From positions 1 to 64,000 of the forward strand of contig JAZNMP010000028.1 of NCBI GenBank assembly GCA_045579705.1: a stretch of DNA of 64,000 nucleotides, written 5' to 3'. Every line of letters begins with the position of its first letter. The first letter of the stretch is position 1. Below the pieces are notes generated by a model. That model was not told the origin of the DNA. It saw only the letters and a program-made list of their open reading frames with translations, and made no database searches. The DNA comes from Lachnocurva sp045579705 (lineage in GTDB: Bacteria > Bacillota > Clostridia > Lachnospirales > Lachnospiraceae). The translations under genes and the position numbers were made by a program. Shown here in pieces: positions 24,952-34,600 of this stretch.

Positions 24952-26440
24952 TTTTCTCCTCCATTTTCTTCCTGAGCAAGAAATACATCGTTGTTCCTGC
25001 CCCCTCTGTGCTAGTTGCCCATATGCTTCCACCATGATCATCTACAATCTTCTTAACAATTGATAGTCCGATACCTGAGCCCCCGGTTGTAGAATTTCTG
25101 GATGAATCCGCTCTAAACAATCTATCAAAGATATGTGGTAGATCGTTTGGAGCTATTCCAATACCATTGTCTCTGAGTTCGACCTGAACCGAATCCCCTA
25201 CATCCGAAACTCTCATTTCAATGCGTCCCGGATCAGCCTCGGTCTTTGGTCCCATATATTTAACACTGTTCGAAACAATGTTATGGATAACTCTCTCTAG
25301 CTGCTGCTTATCAGCTATGATTCGAACATCATCACTTAAATCTGATTCAAACTCAAACATAATCTTCTGATTCTTCAAATCCATTCCAATTTCATCTGCA
25401 GAATCATCAAAGAACTGTCTGGCCGGAATCATCGTAAAGTTATACGGAATTCTGTTCAAATCTATCTTTGTGTACAACGACAATTCGTTAATCAAAGCGT
25501 TCATATCATTTGATTTATGCACGATTGTCCTTAAATATGAATCTCGTTTTTCCGGATCGGAAGCCACGCCATCGAGAACGCCTTCCGCATATCCTTTAAT
25601 CGCCGTAATCGGCGTTTTTAAATCATGAACTATATTACTAATAAACTGTTTCTGCTCTTCCTCGTTCTGCATCTTCTCATCAGCATTCGCGAGCAGACGT
25701 TTTCTCATTTCTTCAAAAGCTACATATAATTTAGCGATTTCATCGTCGCCTTCCGGCACAATCTCATCATTCAGATTGCCTTTTCTAATCTCATCAGTTG
25801 CTTTAACGAGAAGTTCGATTCTAGGAACTATCTTTCTATAATTCCATAGCACCATAACAACCACTGTCAACAACAGGATTATAAAGGAGGAAATGAAGAA
25901 ATCTGCAAACATTTTTTCAACAACCAGCTTCAAAGTATCTGCTGATGTTACCACAAAAAATGTAGATTTCAATCCACTATGTGACACGAAATCCAGCTGC
26001 TTAATCGTGACCGCGCCACCGTTTTTGTTCAATACCGCTAGATTAACATCCGACGAATTAGATCCGTATTTCGGAAAAAATTTCTCATTGATATCTTCTT
26101 TTGCCTTCTCACAGCCATTAAAGACAATTTCATCATTAACTCTGTAAACGAGGTAAGAATAATTATCCTTTAACTCGGTGTCAATTTTTTGCACATCACG
26201 TAGTGAGAAATCCCTGTCTTTATACTCATCTATCCATGACTTTACATCACTCCCATTCTCTTCGCTATATCTAGTCAGTAATTGCTGGGAAGCCTGTACG
26301 ACGTCATGTTCACCTCGGTTTAGGCTACCAACCCCTTGCCCAGTTACTTTATACATTCCGATAAAGCCGATAGCCGACAGTAAACAAGGCATTAGCATGA
26401 TTACAAAGAAGGAAATCAATAACCTTGTCTTTAACTTCAC
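24866..26440 (-). CDS. Sensor histidine kinase
   Basis: A 524-residue membrane kinase. Membrane segment about 6-28, an extracellular sensing domain about 30-178, a second membrane segment about 181-199, HAMP about 200-255, HisKA with phospho-acceptor H272 in NIVHDLKTP, and an HATPase domain with DNGIGIAPNDLPHIFDRL and GGSGIGLSIVKKIV. The start is GTG preceded by AGGGAGGG. The tail continues 86 bases into the regulator gene in another frame. The stimulus is unknown; the extracellular domain matches no family I recognise. The start lies 14 nt after the metK terminator. Confidence 0.92.
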   Translation of the reverse strand: MKLKTRLLISFFVIMLMPCLLSAIGFIGMYKVTGQGVGSLNRGEHDVVQASQQLLTRYSEENGSDVKSWIDEYKDRDFSLRDVQKIDTELKDNYSYLVYRVNDEIVFNGCEKAKEDINEKFFPKYGSNSSDVNLAVLNKNGGAVTIKQLDFVSHSGLKSTFFVVTSADTLKLVVEKMFADFFISSFIILLLTVVVMVLWNYRKIVPRIELLVKATDEIRKGNLNDEIVPEGDDEIAKLYVAFEEMRKRLLANADEKMQNEEEQKQFISNIVHDLKTPITAIKGYAEGVLDGVASDPEKRDSYLRTIVHKSNDMNALINELSLYTKIDLNRIPYNFTMIPARQFFDDSADEIGMDLKNQKIMFEFESDLSDDVRIIADKQQLERVIHNIVSNSVKYMGPKTEADPGRIEMRVSDVGDSVQVELRDNGIGIAPNDLPHIFDRLFRADSSRNSTTGGSGIGLSIVKKIVDDHGGSIWATSTEGAGTTMYFLLRKKMEEKNVKNFDSRRRGSNRKPGERLSGIKRVRG

Positions 26441-26454
26441 CCTTTTCCCTCCCT

Positions 26455-26490
26455 AAAAAAATAAGATTGTGCAATAGCACAATCTTATTA
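26455..26490 (-). terminator. Intrinsic terminator of metK
   Basis: A 13-bp stem, AATAAGATTGTGC/GCACAATCTTATT, with a 4-nt loop followed on the minus strand by seven T. A consensus TATAAT (26487-26492, minus) overlaps its upstream edge, which could serve as the -10 of a promoter for the kinase gene, though no good -35 is visible. Confidence 0.9.
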
Positions 26491-26541
26491 TAACACTTAA
26501 TGATATTAATTTAGAATACTGAATATTTAGAATTATAAATT

Positions 26542-27726
26542 TTATAAATATTTCTTTAACTTTTCAACTTTATCCAGTGCTTCCCATGGAAGTGACAGAT
26601 CATTTCTACCGAAATGTCCGTATGCAGCAGTTGGTCTGTAGATAGGACGACGTAAGTCGAGCATCTTAATGATTCCAGCTGGACGAAGATCGAAGTTCTC
26701 ACGAACGATTTCTACAAGCTTCTCATCAGAAAGCTTTCCTGTCTCAAATGTATCTACATTGATAGATGTAGGCTCAGCAACGCCGATAGCGTATGAAAGC
26801 TGAATCTCACATTTGTCTGCAAGACCTGCAGCAACCAGGTTCTTTGCAACATAACGTGCAGCATAAGCAGCTGATCTATCAACCTTTGTGCAGTCTTTTC
26901 CAGAAAAAGCTCCGCCGCCATGACGTGCCATTCCACCGTAAGTATCTACGATAATCTTTCTTCCTGTAAGACCAGCATCTCCGTGAGGACCACCGATTAC
27001 AAATCTACCTGTAGGATTAATAAAGAACTTAGTCTTATCGTCGATTAATTCCTGAGGAAGAATTGGGTCAAAGACATATTTTTTTATATCATTGTGAATC
27101 TGTTCCTGTGTAACATCTTCATCATGCTGAGTAGAAAGAACTACAGCCTCCAGTCTAGCTGGTTTTCCATCCTCATCATACTCTACAGATACCTGTGTCT
27201 TACCATCTGGACGAAGGTACTTAAGAGTACCATTTTTTCTAACATCTGCTAGCTGCTTTGAAAGCTTGTGTGCGAGATCAATAGGATATGGCATATAGTC
27301 ATCTGTTTCGTTTGTAGCATAACCAAACATCATACCCTGATCGCCAGCACCTGTATCAAGGTCATCTTTCAGCGAACCTTCTCTAGCTTCAAGTGCCTTA
27401 TCAACACCCTGCGCGATATCTGCAGACTGCTGATCGAGAGCAACCATTACCGCACAAGTATTTCCATCAAAACCCGTAGCAGCGTTATCATAGCCGATTT
27501 CATTTACTGTGTTTCTAACGATAGTTGGAATATCGAGAACTGCCTTTGTTGTAATCTCACCTGTAACGAGGATGAAACCTGTACAAGCTGTAGTTTCACA
27601 AGCAACACGGCTCATTGGATCCTGCGCCATACAAGCATCCAAAATTGCGTCACTTACAGCATCACAGACTTTGTCTGGATGTCCTTCAGTAACTGATTCT
27701 GATGTGAAAAGTCTTTTTTCCATCAT
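26542..27726 (-). CDS. metK: S-adenosylmethionine synthetase
   Basis: Makes SAM from methionine and ATP. The 394 residues show the start FTSESVTEGHPDKVCDAVSDAILD, the GAGDQGMMFGYA hexapeptide region, GGPHGDAGLTGRKIIVDTYGG (P-loop-like) and SGKDCTKVDRSAAYAARYVAKN. AGGAGG precedes the ATG. A SAM-I riboswitch and an intrinsic terminator lie upstream, so SAM should shut off transcription of the gene (established mechanism). Confidence 0.97.
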   Translation of the reverse strand: MMEKRLFTSESVTEGHPDKVCDAVSDAILDACMAQDPMSRVACETTACTGFILVTGEITTKAVLDIPTIVRNTVNEIGYDNAATGFDGNTCAVMVALDQQSADIAQGVDKALEAREGSLKDDLDTGAGDQGMMFGYATNETDDYMPYPIDLAHKLSKQLADVRKNGTLKYLRPDGKTQVSVEYDEDGKPARLEAVVLSTQHDEDVTQEQIHNDIKKYVFDPILPQELIDDKTKFFINPTGRFVIGGPHGDAGLTGRKIIVDTYGGMARHGGGAFSGKDCTKVDRSAAYAARYVAKNLVAAGLADKCEIQLSYAIGVAEPTSINVDTFETGKLSDEKLVEIVRENFDLRPAGIIKMLDLRRPIYRPTAAYGHFGRNDLSLPWEALDKVEKLKKYL

Positions 27727-27746
27727 TTACCTCCTAAAAATACAAA

Positions 27747-27772
27747 GAAAAAATCCACCTAAAAAGGCGGAT
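27747..27772 (-). terminator. Riboswitch-controlled terminator of metK leader
   Basis: The stem ATCCGCCT/AGGTGGAT with loop TTTT is followed on the minus strand by TTTTTC, between the SAM aptamer and the metK ribosome binding site. This is the expected expression platform for transcriptional attenuation. Confidence 0.85.
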
Positions 27773-27791
27773 CAGCATTAAAGATTAAGAA

Positions 27792-27899
27792 TTCCCTTAT
27801 TGTTCGATTACTCGCTTAAGGAAGGCACCTTCCGTCCAATGTCCGGAGGTTGTCGTGGTCTCACTGATCCTATTGTCTCCACCACTCTTAATAAGAGAA
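27792..27899 (-). promoter_or_regulatory. SAM-I (S-box) riboswitch
   Basis: On the minus strand the P1 arms TTCTCTTATT (27890-27899) and AATAAGGGAA (27792-27801) pair over 10 bp. Between them are the S-box landmarks: AAGAGTGGTGGAG after P1, a P2 region around ATAGGATCAGTGAGACCAC, the CAACCTCC segment, a GGAAGGTGCCTTCC stem (P3/P4 area) and TTAAGCGAG before P1 closes. The position directly before metK fits the known regulon. Internal stem boundaries are approximate. Confidence 0.88.
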
Positions 27900-27949
27900 A
27901 CTTTAAATATATATGGAATTTTCAATCTTTTTATCAGATACGTAATAGT

Positions 27950-27978
27950 AGCATACATTCATATACGCTGTTCGTCAA
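27950..27978 (-). promoter_or_regulatory. Promoter of the metK transcript
   Basis: On the minus strand TTGACG (27973-27978), a 17-nt spacer and TATGCT (27950-27955), about 50 nt before the riboswitch aptamer. Confidence 0.65.
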
Positions 27979-28019
27979 GGACAAAAGCAACATATCCACG
28001 TGATTTTATGCATATTTAA

Positions 28020-28054
28020 TAAAAAAGACTATCTTCCCTTGTGGAAAATAGTCT
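28020..28054 (-). terminator. Intrinsic terminator of the HD-GYP gene
   Basis: The stem AGACTAT.TTCC/GGGAA.ATAGTCT (28026-28054) has a short loop and is followed on the minus strand by TTTTTTATT, just after the stop codon. Confidence 0.88.
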
Positions 28055-28067
28055 CTTATATCATCTC

Positions 28068-29216
28068 TTAAAGCGTTCTCACTATTCTACGATTTGGTTC
28101 ACGAGATAGATCTACCACTTCGCCATTCTCTTTTTCGATAATAGGCCGTGAAAGTTTGGACTGATTAATATACACAACTCGTCCACTCGTACCATCATCC
28201 AGCATAACCATAGTATTGTGATGCATCCCTGCCAGATGTGAGAGAAATGTAAGTAAATACCTTGTGTTATATTTTTCCAGGCCGATCTTCTCAAACTCCT
28301 CAATCACCTCAAATGAGCAAAGCGGTGCTCTCTGTGGTCTAGGAGAAGTCATCGCATCGTATACATCTATAAGCGCAATCATGCTAGCGAAATCATCGAT
28401 TTCATCTCCAGTTAGATTTCTAGGATATCCTGATCCATCACTTCTCTCATGATGCTGCAAAGCTGCATTTCTAATAGACATACCGAAGCCAGCATTCTTA
28501 AGAATTCGATTTCCGATGATAGTGTGCTTCTTTATCTCATCGAATTCTTCCTGTGTAAGCTTGCCTTTTTTATTAAGCGCCTGAGCGCTCACTTCAGTCT
28601 TACCGATATCATGAAGTAACGCTGCATTCGTAAGTTCATTCAAAGTCTGATTATCAAGTTTCAACCATCTACCCAGGACGCACGCCTCAAGTGCCACATT
28701 CAAACAATGTGAGTAAATACTATCTTCTGAGAAGCGCACACATCTAATCATATTAAACAGTTCCAAAGCTGTTCTGTATTTAGAAATGCCCGCCGCATGC
28801 ATAAGCAATGGTTCACTGCCAACTTTGAATTCGCCTCTTTTGATTCTTTCAAAGTTTCTCTTCAAATCCTCTAAGCAAAGTGCATAAGACAACTGAAATT
28901 CCCTAAATTCATCAGTCAGACTTATCTTTTGATTAAATGATACATGGTCTCTAGTAAAACTAGATTCTTTAACTTCTTTAGTATAGCTTTTTACCTTTTC
29001 TTTAACTTCAACTGCTGGCTTAGCAGCTTTTTTCTCATCAACTGTCTCTTCGATATCATCGATAACAACTGATTGAATATGGTAAAAAGTAAATCTCGCA
29101 ATCAACTGATTTGACAGAGTTGTATTTGCATCAGCCAGAGTCTGTCCACTCTTTGTCTTAACAGGAGCCCCCGTGACCATACCTGCCTCGACATCTTTTA
29201 ACAAAATCTCTTTCAT
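28068..29216 (-). CDS. HD-GYP domain protein, probable c-di-GMP phosphodiesterase
   Basis: A 382-residue cytoplasmic protein. The C-terminal two-thirds are an HD-GYP domain: HD at 202-203 (LLHDIGK), H231, HH at 255-256 and GYP at 263-265 (HHERSDGSGYP), the signature of enzymes that hydrolyse cyclic di-GMP. The N-terminal 55 residues resemble the small domain often found in front of HD-GYP. A Lys/Glu-rich linker follows. It ends the pth-mfd-prsA-like-murA transcript. Substrate is inferred from the family. Confidence 0.88.
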   Translation of the reverse strand: MKEILLKDVEAGMVTGAPVKTKSGQTLADANTTLSNQLIARFTFYHIQSVVIDDIEETVDEKKAAKPAVEVKEKVKSYTKEVKESSFTRDHVSFNQKISLTDEFREFQLSYALCLEDLKRNFERIKRGEFKVGSEPLLMHAAGISKYRTALELFNMIRCVRFSEDSIYSHCLNVALEACVLGRWLKLDNQTLNELTNAALLHDIGKTEVSAQALNKKGKLTQEEFDEIKKHTIIGNRILKNAGFGMSIRNAALQHHERSDGSGYPRNLTGDEIDDFASMIALIDVYDAMTSPRPQRAPLCSFEVIEEFEKIGLEKYNTRYLLTFLSHLAGMHHNTMVMLDDGTSGRVVYINQSKLSRPIIEKENGEVVDLSREPNRRIVRTL

Positions 29217-29234
29217 AATTCCCCTTTATGCCCC

Positions 29235-30527
29235 TTAAGAAACCTTCAATATAAACTTCTGAATTTCTTTATCAGAAGATGTCTTCTCGATTGTTGCTCC
29301 GAGGCCTCTAAGCTTCTCGTGGAAACGCTCATAACCTCTCTGGATATAATGAATATCATCTACTATTGTAACGCCATCAGCTGCAAGACCAGCAATTACG
29401 AGCGCTGCACCAGCTCTCAAATCAGGAGACTGGACTCTAGCTCCTGTAAAATGATCCACACCTTTGATGATTGCAACATTTCCCTCAACCTGCATAGATG
29501 CTCCCATTCTAGTGAGCTCATCTACATACTTGAAACGGCTTTCAAAGATAGTCTCTGTAACTGTACTAACGCCATTTGCAAGTGCAAGCACTACAGCCAT
29601 CTGTGGCTGCATATCTGTTGGGAATCCTGGATAAGGAAGTGTAGTTACAGATGTAGATGAGTAAGGCTTAGTTGCAATAACTCTAACTGCATCATCAAAC
29701 TCGATAACCTTGCAACCTGTTTCCAAAAGCTTTGAAGTAGTAGCTTCCAAATGCTTTGGAATAACATTCTTAACCGTAACATCTCCACCAGTTGCAACAC
29801 CTGCAAACAGGAATGTTCCAGCTTCAATCTGATCTGGAATTACAGAGTAATCTGTACCGTGGAGTTTTGAAACTCCGTTGATACGAATAGATTCTGTACC
29901 GGCACCACGGATATCCGCTCCCATACTGTTAAGGAAGTTGGCCACATCTACTACGTGTGGTTCACGCGCTGCATTGTCTATAACTGTCTTTCCTTCAGCC
30001 AAGACTGCAGCCATCAAAATATTGATTGTTGCACCTACTGAAACTTTATCCAAATAGATATGATTTCCAACTAATCTATCTGCTTTTGCAGAAATCAAGC
30101 CATAGCTGATATCTACTTCTGCACCGAGGGCCTTGAATCCCTTAATATGCAAATCGATAGGACGAGATCCTATATCACAACCACCTGGAAGTGCAACTTC
30201 TGCATTTCTGAATCTGCCGAGCATAGAGCCAAGCAAATAGTATGATGCACGAATCTTGTTCACATAATCGTAGTCTACGCTATAAGTATGAATGCCTGCA
30301 CCGTTGATGATTACTGTATTCTTATCTTCTCTTTCAACTGTGGCTCCGATATCCTGAATTGCGCCCAAGAGGACATTTGTATCTCTAACATCTGGTACAT
30401 TAGAAATTCTAACTGTATCCTCTGTCATAATAGCTGCTGCTAGAATAGCCAAAGCCGCATTCTTTGCTCCACCAATCTCAACCTCACCTTTGAGTGGTGT
30501 ACCACCTTTAATAACGTACTGTTCCAT
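29235..30527 (-). CDS. murA: UDP-N-acetylglucosamine 1-carboxyvinyltransferase
   Basis: First committed step of peptidoglycan synthesis, adding enolpyruvate to UDP-GlcNAc. The 430 residues have the KNAALAILAAA motif with K22, the active-site loop PGGCDIGSRPIDLH with C117 (the fosfomycin-reactive cysteine), and PYPGFPTDMQPQMA. A ribosome binding site, GGAG, precedes the ATG. It lies between the PrsA-like lipoprotein and HD-GYP genes. Firmicutes often have two MurA paralogues; only this one is in the window. Confidence 0.96.
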   Translation of the reverse strand: MEQYVIKGGTPLKGEVEIGGAKNAALAILAAAIMTEDTVRISNVPDVRDTNVLLGAIQDIGATVEREDKNTVIINGAGIHTYSVDYDYVNKIRASYYLLGSMLGRFRNAEVALPGGCDIGSRPIDLHIKGFKALGAEVDISYGLISAKADRLVGNHIYLDKVSVGATINILMAAVLAEGKTVIDNAAREPHVVDVANFLNSMGADIRGAGTESIRINGVSKLHGTDYSVIPDQIEAGTFLFAGVATGGDVTVKNVIPKHLEATTSKLLETGCKVIEFDDAVRVIATKPYSSTSVTTLPYPGFPTDMQPQMAVVLALANGVSTVTETIFESRFKYVDELTRMGASMQVEGNVAIIKGVDHFTGARVQSPDLRAGAALVIAGLAADGVTIVDDIHYIQRGYERFHEKLRGLGATIEKTSSDKEIQKFILKVS

Positions 30528-30545
30528 GTTACTCCTTAAACCAAA

Positions 30546-31619
30546 TTATTTAGTCTTTGAATCTGTAGAATTCAAAGATCCTTTAAATGTATCTATAAAT
30601 CTGATTCTATTCCAAAGAACACCATTTAGCTTCCATGCAATCTTTGCTTGGAATTTAGCTACCTGATTCTGATAATAATCAGTTTTCTTCTTCTGAATCA
30701 TATTTGCTTTTGCAGTTTCAGTGGCTTCTTTATCACTCAATGAATCCATATGAATCACGAAGAATCCCTGATCCTTTTCAATAACTTTTGAAGTCTCACC
30801 TTCTGCAAGTTTGTCTACGTCCTGAAGTACATCGTAAGGAATAGACTGACTTAGAGAGTCAGAGATAGAATTGCTCTTCTTTGCACTCTTCATCTCTTCC
30901 TTACCATATGTGAGTGTTCCGACATTCAGTTCTAACTCCTTCGCTGTAGCGCTAAAGTCTGCTGCCTGTGAAAGTTTTTCTGCCTGTTCCTTGAACTTCG
31001 CAGTATCTTCACTAGTTACAGCAACATTATTACCATTAGCATCTGTCTTTGAAATATTATTGAAAAAAACAACCGAAGCTTTCTTCTGGTTTGCCTCAGC
31101 ATCTGTTACATTCGCCTTAGCTTTTTCTTCAATCTTATCTCTCACTTTGTCTGAGATGGCTTTATCGGAAAGATATTTGATTGTGTATTCTTCAGTTGCG
31201 CCAAGTTCCTTGATAGCCTTCTTTGAGTTGGCTTTCATAAACTTCTTTGCAGCCTTTTCAATCTTCTGTTTATCTTTCTTTGAAAGCTTAACATCATAAT
31301 CAGAAGCATGTTTCACCAGAACATACTGCTCCTTCATATTTGAAAGGATAGTCTTTTTTACAGACTCTTCCATAGTAGTACCCATATTTGATGGATCTGA
31401 CTGCCACATATCATCGCCCATGTAACCCTGATAAGTCACATCATAAAGCGCCTGTGTCAACCTTGCATTAAACTTACCATATCCATAAGTAACTTTATCT
31501 ACGTCACCGTTGTCATTAATCTTTAACAAGGTAAGATTGTCTGTTGCAGCACAGCCTGTTAGCACTGGAGCCGTTAAACATAAGCACATTAATAGGCTTA
31601 CTACTTTTCTTCTGTTCAT
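30546..31619 (-). CDS. PrsA/SurA-like foldase lipoprotein
   Basis: A 357-residue lipoprotein with lipobox LTGC (C23). A helical SurA-N-like region follows (about 50-170), then a parvulin-like PPIase region (ASVVFFNNI.., ADFSATAKELELNVGTL.., LAEGETSKVIEKDQGFFVIHMDS) with a large charged insertion, and a helical tail. It probably assists folding of exported proteins outside the membrane. The parvulin domain is divergent, so catalytic activity is uncertain. It sits directly after mfd, the position of prsA-like genes in many Clostridia. Confidence 0.82.
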   Translation of the reverse strand: MNRRKVVSLLMCLCLTAPVLTGCAATDNLTLLKINDNGDVDKVTYGYGKFNARLTQALYDVTYQGYMGDDMWQSDPSNMGTTMEESVKKTILSNMKEQYVLVKHASDYDVKLSKKDKQKIEKAAKKFMKANSKKAIKELGATEEYTIKYLSDKAISDKVRDKIEEKAKANVTDAEANQKKASVVFFNNISKTDANGNNVAVTSEDTAKFKEQAEKLSQAADFSATAKELELNVGTLTYGKEEMKSAKKSNSISDSLSQSIPYDVLQDVDKLAEGETSKVIEKDQGFFVIHMDSLSDKEATETAKANMIQKKKTDYYQNQVAKFQAKIAWKLNGVLWNRIRFIDTFKGSLNSTDSKTK

Positions 31620-31676
31620 GATGCCTCCCTATTTAACCTTCACATAATCCAAAATATTATAGCCTCTTTTTTCAGT

Positions 31677-34600
31677 TTATTCAACTACATCAATTGCCAA
31701 TTCAATAATTGTTTCTGCCATCGACCTCATAATATCTAAAGTCTTCAGTTTCTTTATTCTCGAATCGCGCTTTGTATCTATAAAGAATTCCGCTCCTTCC
31801 GCCAGCGGCTGGAACGAAACATAAGGAGCCAATTTGTCCAGAATAGCCGGAATCTTTGTCACATCTATCTTTGCTTCCTTGTACATCTTTACTCGAACTC
31901 CATTATCACGCTCACGTATTTCTTCTATATAAGCTCTATGGCAAAGCGCTCTAAGGTATGAAACCTCGCACAAATTCTGTACAGAACGAGTCGGCTCTCC
32001 AAATCTATCCAATAGCTCATCTAACATTTCTTCTTTTTCTTCTTCCGTCGAAATATCAGCTATTCTCTTATAGATATTTAACTTCTCCGCCTCATCCGGA
32101 ATATAACTCTGCGGAATAAACGAATCGAGATTAATCTCAACCACAGTATCGAAATCCACACTCTCTACCGCTTCTCCTTTTTCTACGAGAACGGCCTCAT
32201 TCAACATCTTGCAATACAAATCATATCCAACTGAAGCCATGTGACCATGCTGTTCCTTGCCCAGCATATTTCCAGCTCCACGGATTTCGAGATCTCGCAT
32301 CGCGATCTTGAATCCCGAACCGAGTTCAGTAAATTCTCGAATCGCAGACAGTCTTTTTTCCGCATCTTCCTTTAACATCTTATCTTTACGATACAGGAAA
32401 AAAGCATACGCCGTACGATTTCCTCTTCCAACACGGCCTCTAAGCTGATACAACTGAGAAAGTCCCATTCTGTCAGCATCATGTATGATAATCGTATTTA
32501 CATTCGAAATATCTATTCCGGTTTCAATAATAGTAGTCGCTACAAGGATATCAATTTCATGGTTTATAAACTGATACATAATATCTTCTAATTCAGAAGT
32601 TTGCATCCTACCATGAGCATAAGCTACTGTCGCATCCGGCATCAACGCCTGAATATGGTCTGCCACCTCGGCGATAGTCTTGATCTGATTTATGACATAA
32701 TAAACCTGGCCACCTCTCGCCATCTCACGCGCGATAGCTTCACGAATCAATTCATCATTATATTCAAAGACAAAAGTCTGAATCGGCTGTCTGTCCCTAG
32801 GCGGTTCGTCTAGTACTGACATATCTCTGATTCCAGTCAAACTCATATGAAGAGTTCTAGGAATAGGTGTCGCAGACATAGAAAGTACATCTACATTTTT
32901 CTTTAACTGCTTTATCTTTTCCTTATGTCCGACTCCGAATCGCTGTTCCTCATCTATAATCAGCAGTCCCAGGTCTTTAAAATGAACATCCTTCGAAAGC
33001 AGTCTATGTGTTCCGATAGCGATATCCGCCTCTCCTGTCTCCAGTTTCTTTACCGCCTTCTTCACTTCGCCCGGCGTTCTAAACCTGCTCAAGAGTACGA
33101 CATTTACCGGAAAGTCCTTTAATCTCTGCACGAAATTATTATAGTGCTGTTCTGCGAGAATCGTAGTCGGCACGAGGTAAGCAACCTGTTTATTCTCCTG
33201 AACCGCCTTAAAAGCAGCTCGAATCGCAACTTCCGTTTTTCCAAAGCCTACGTCACCACAAATCAATCGGTCCATAATCTTCGGACTTTCCATATCGCGT
33301 TTTACATCTCTGATAGCTTCCAACTGACCATCTGTCTCTTCATACGGAAAAGCTTCTTCAAATTCCTTCTGCCACTCTGTATCTTCATCAAACACATAGC
33401 CGCTATCCTGCTGCCTCAAAGCATACAAATTCACGAGTTCTTTCGCGATAATTCCGACAGCAGTCTTTACTCTGGCTTTTGTCTTTGACCACTCGAGCGA
33501 ACCTAGTGATGAAAGCTTAGGCTTCTTATCAGAGGCATTTCCATACTTCTGAATCGAAGAAAGCTGCGTAGCCAGAACATACAGATTACTTCCGCCAGAG
33601 TATTCCAGTTTCAGGTAATCCTTTAAGACACCATCCACCTCTATTTTTTCCATTCCTCGATATATTCCGAGGCCATGGTTCTCATGAACTACATAATCTC
33701 CCGACTTTAGATCTCTAAATCCGGAAATATGCTCACCTTCATAGCGAACCTTCTTCTTGCGCTTCTTCTTTTTAGCGCCAAAGATATCTCCCTCAGATAT
33801 AAACACAAAATTACTATCACTAAACTCATATCCCTTTTGGATACGCCCAAAAGTGACCATAACCTCGCCCGGTTTTGGCTCATAATCTTCTCTGTCTGAG
33901 TAGAAAGCAGGTACTCCTATATCAAACAAATCCTTCGCAATTCGTTTTCCTGCCAAATGCGATGGTGAGACGATTACTATAGTAAACTTCTTTGCGCGGT
34001 ATTTTTTTATATCCTCACACAGCATCTCAAAGCTTCCATTGAAACTTGACCCCTGCTGCATTCTAATATGAAATCTATCGGCTATCTTTAGCCATTTACC
34101 TGTTGAATCGAGCAGAGACATAACAACCCCGCCGAAACGGGTTAAAGCCTGCTTCAAAACCTTTTCATCGAGAAGCAGTTCCCTCTGTCTCGGCAAGATA
34201 TATCCCGCTTCAAGTCTATGCATCATAGACTCTGCAAACTCAGCAGCCACCTGCTTTGCAGTTTCCTCTATATGTCTCGGTTCATCGATAAAGCAAACCG
34301 CATCTTCAGGCAGGTAGTCTAACAGACTTCCCGCCTCTCTCAGAAAGTACGGAAGATAAACCTCACCTTCCTGTCTGATCCATCCGCTCTCCATCTTCTC
34401 AATAGCCGCTTCTACGGTACTCTTTAGATGATAAGCTTCTTCCGTCTTCATCTCCTTGCGATATTTCGCATGGATTTCCTTCATCTCAGCTTTCATCGCT
34501 TCGATTCCACGGTCGATATCTTCTTCCTCCAGCACAAACTCGCATGCCGGATAGTATTTCACTGACTCAACCTGATCTGTCGACTTCTGATCCGAAGCAT

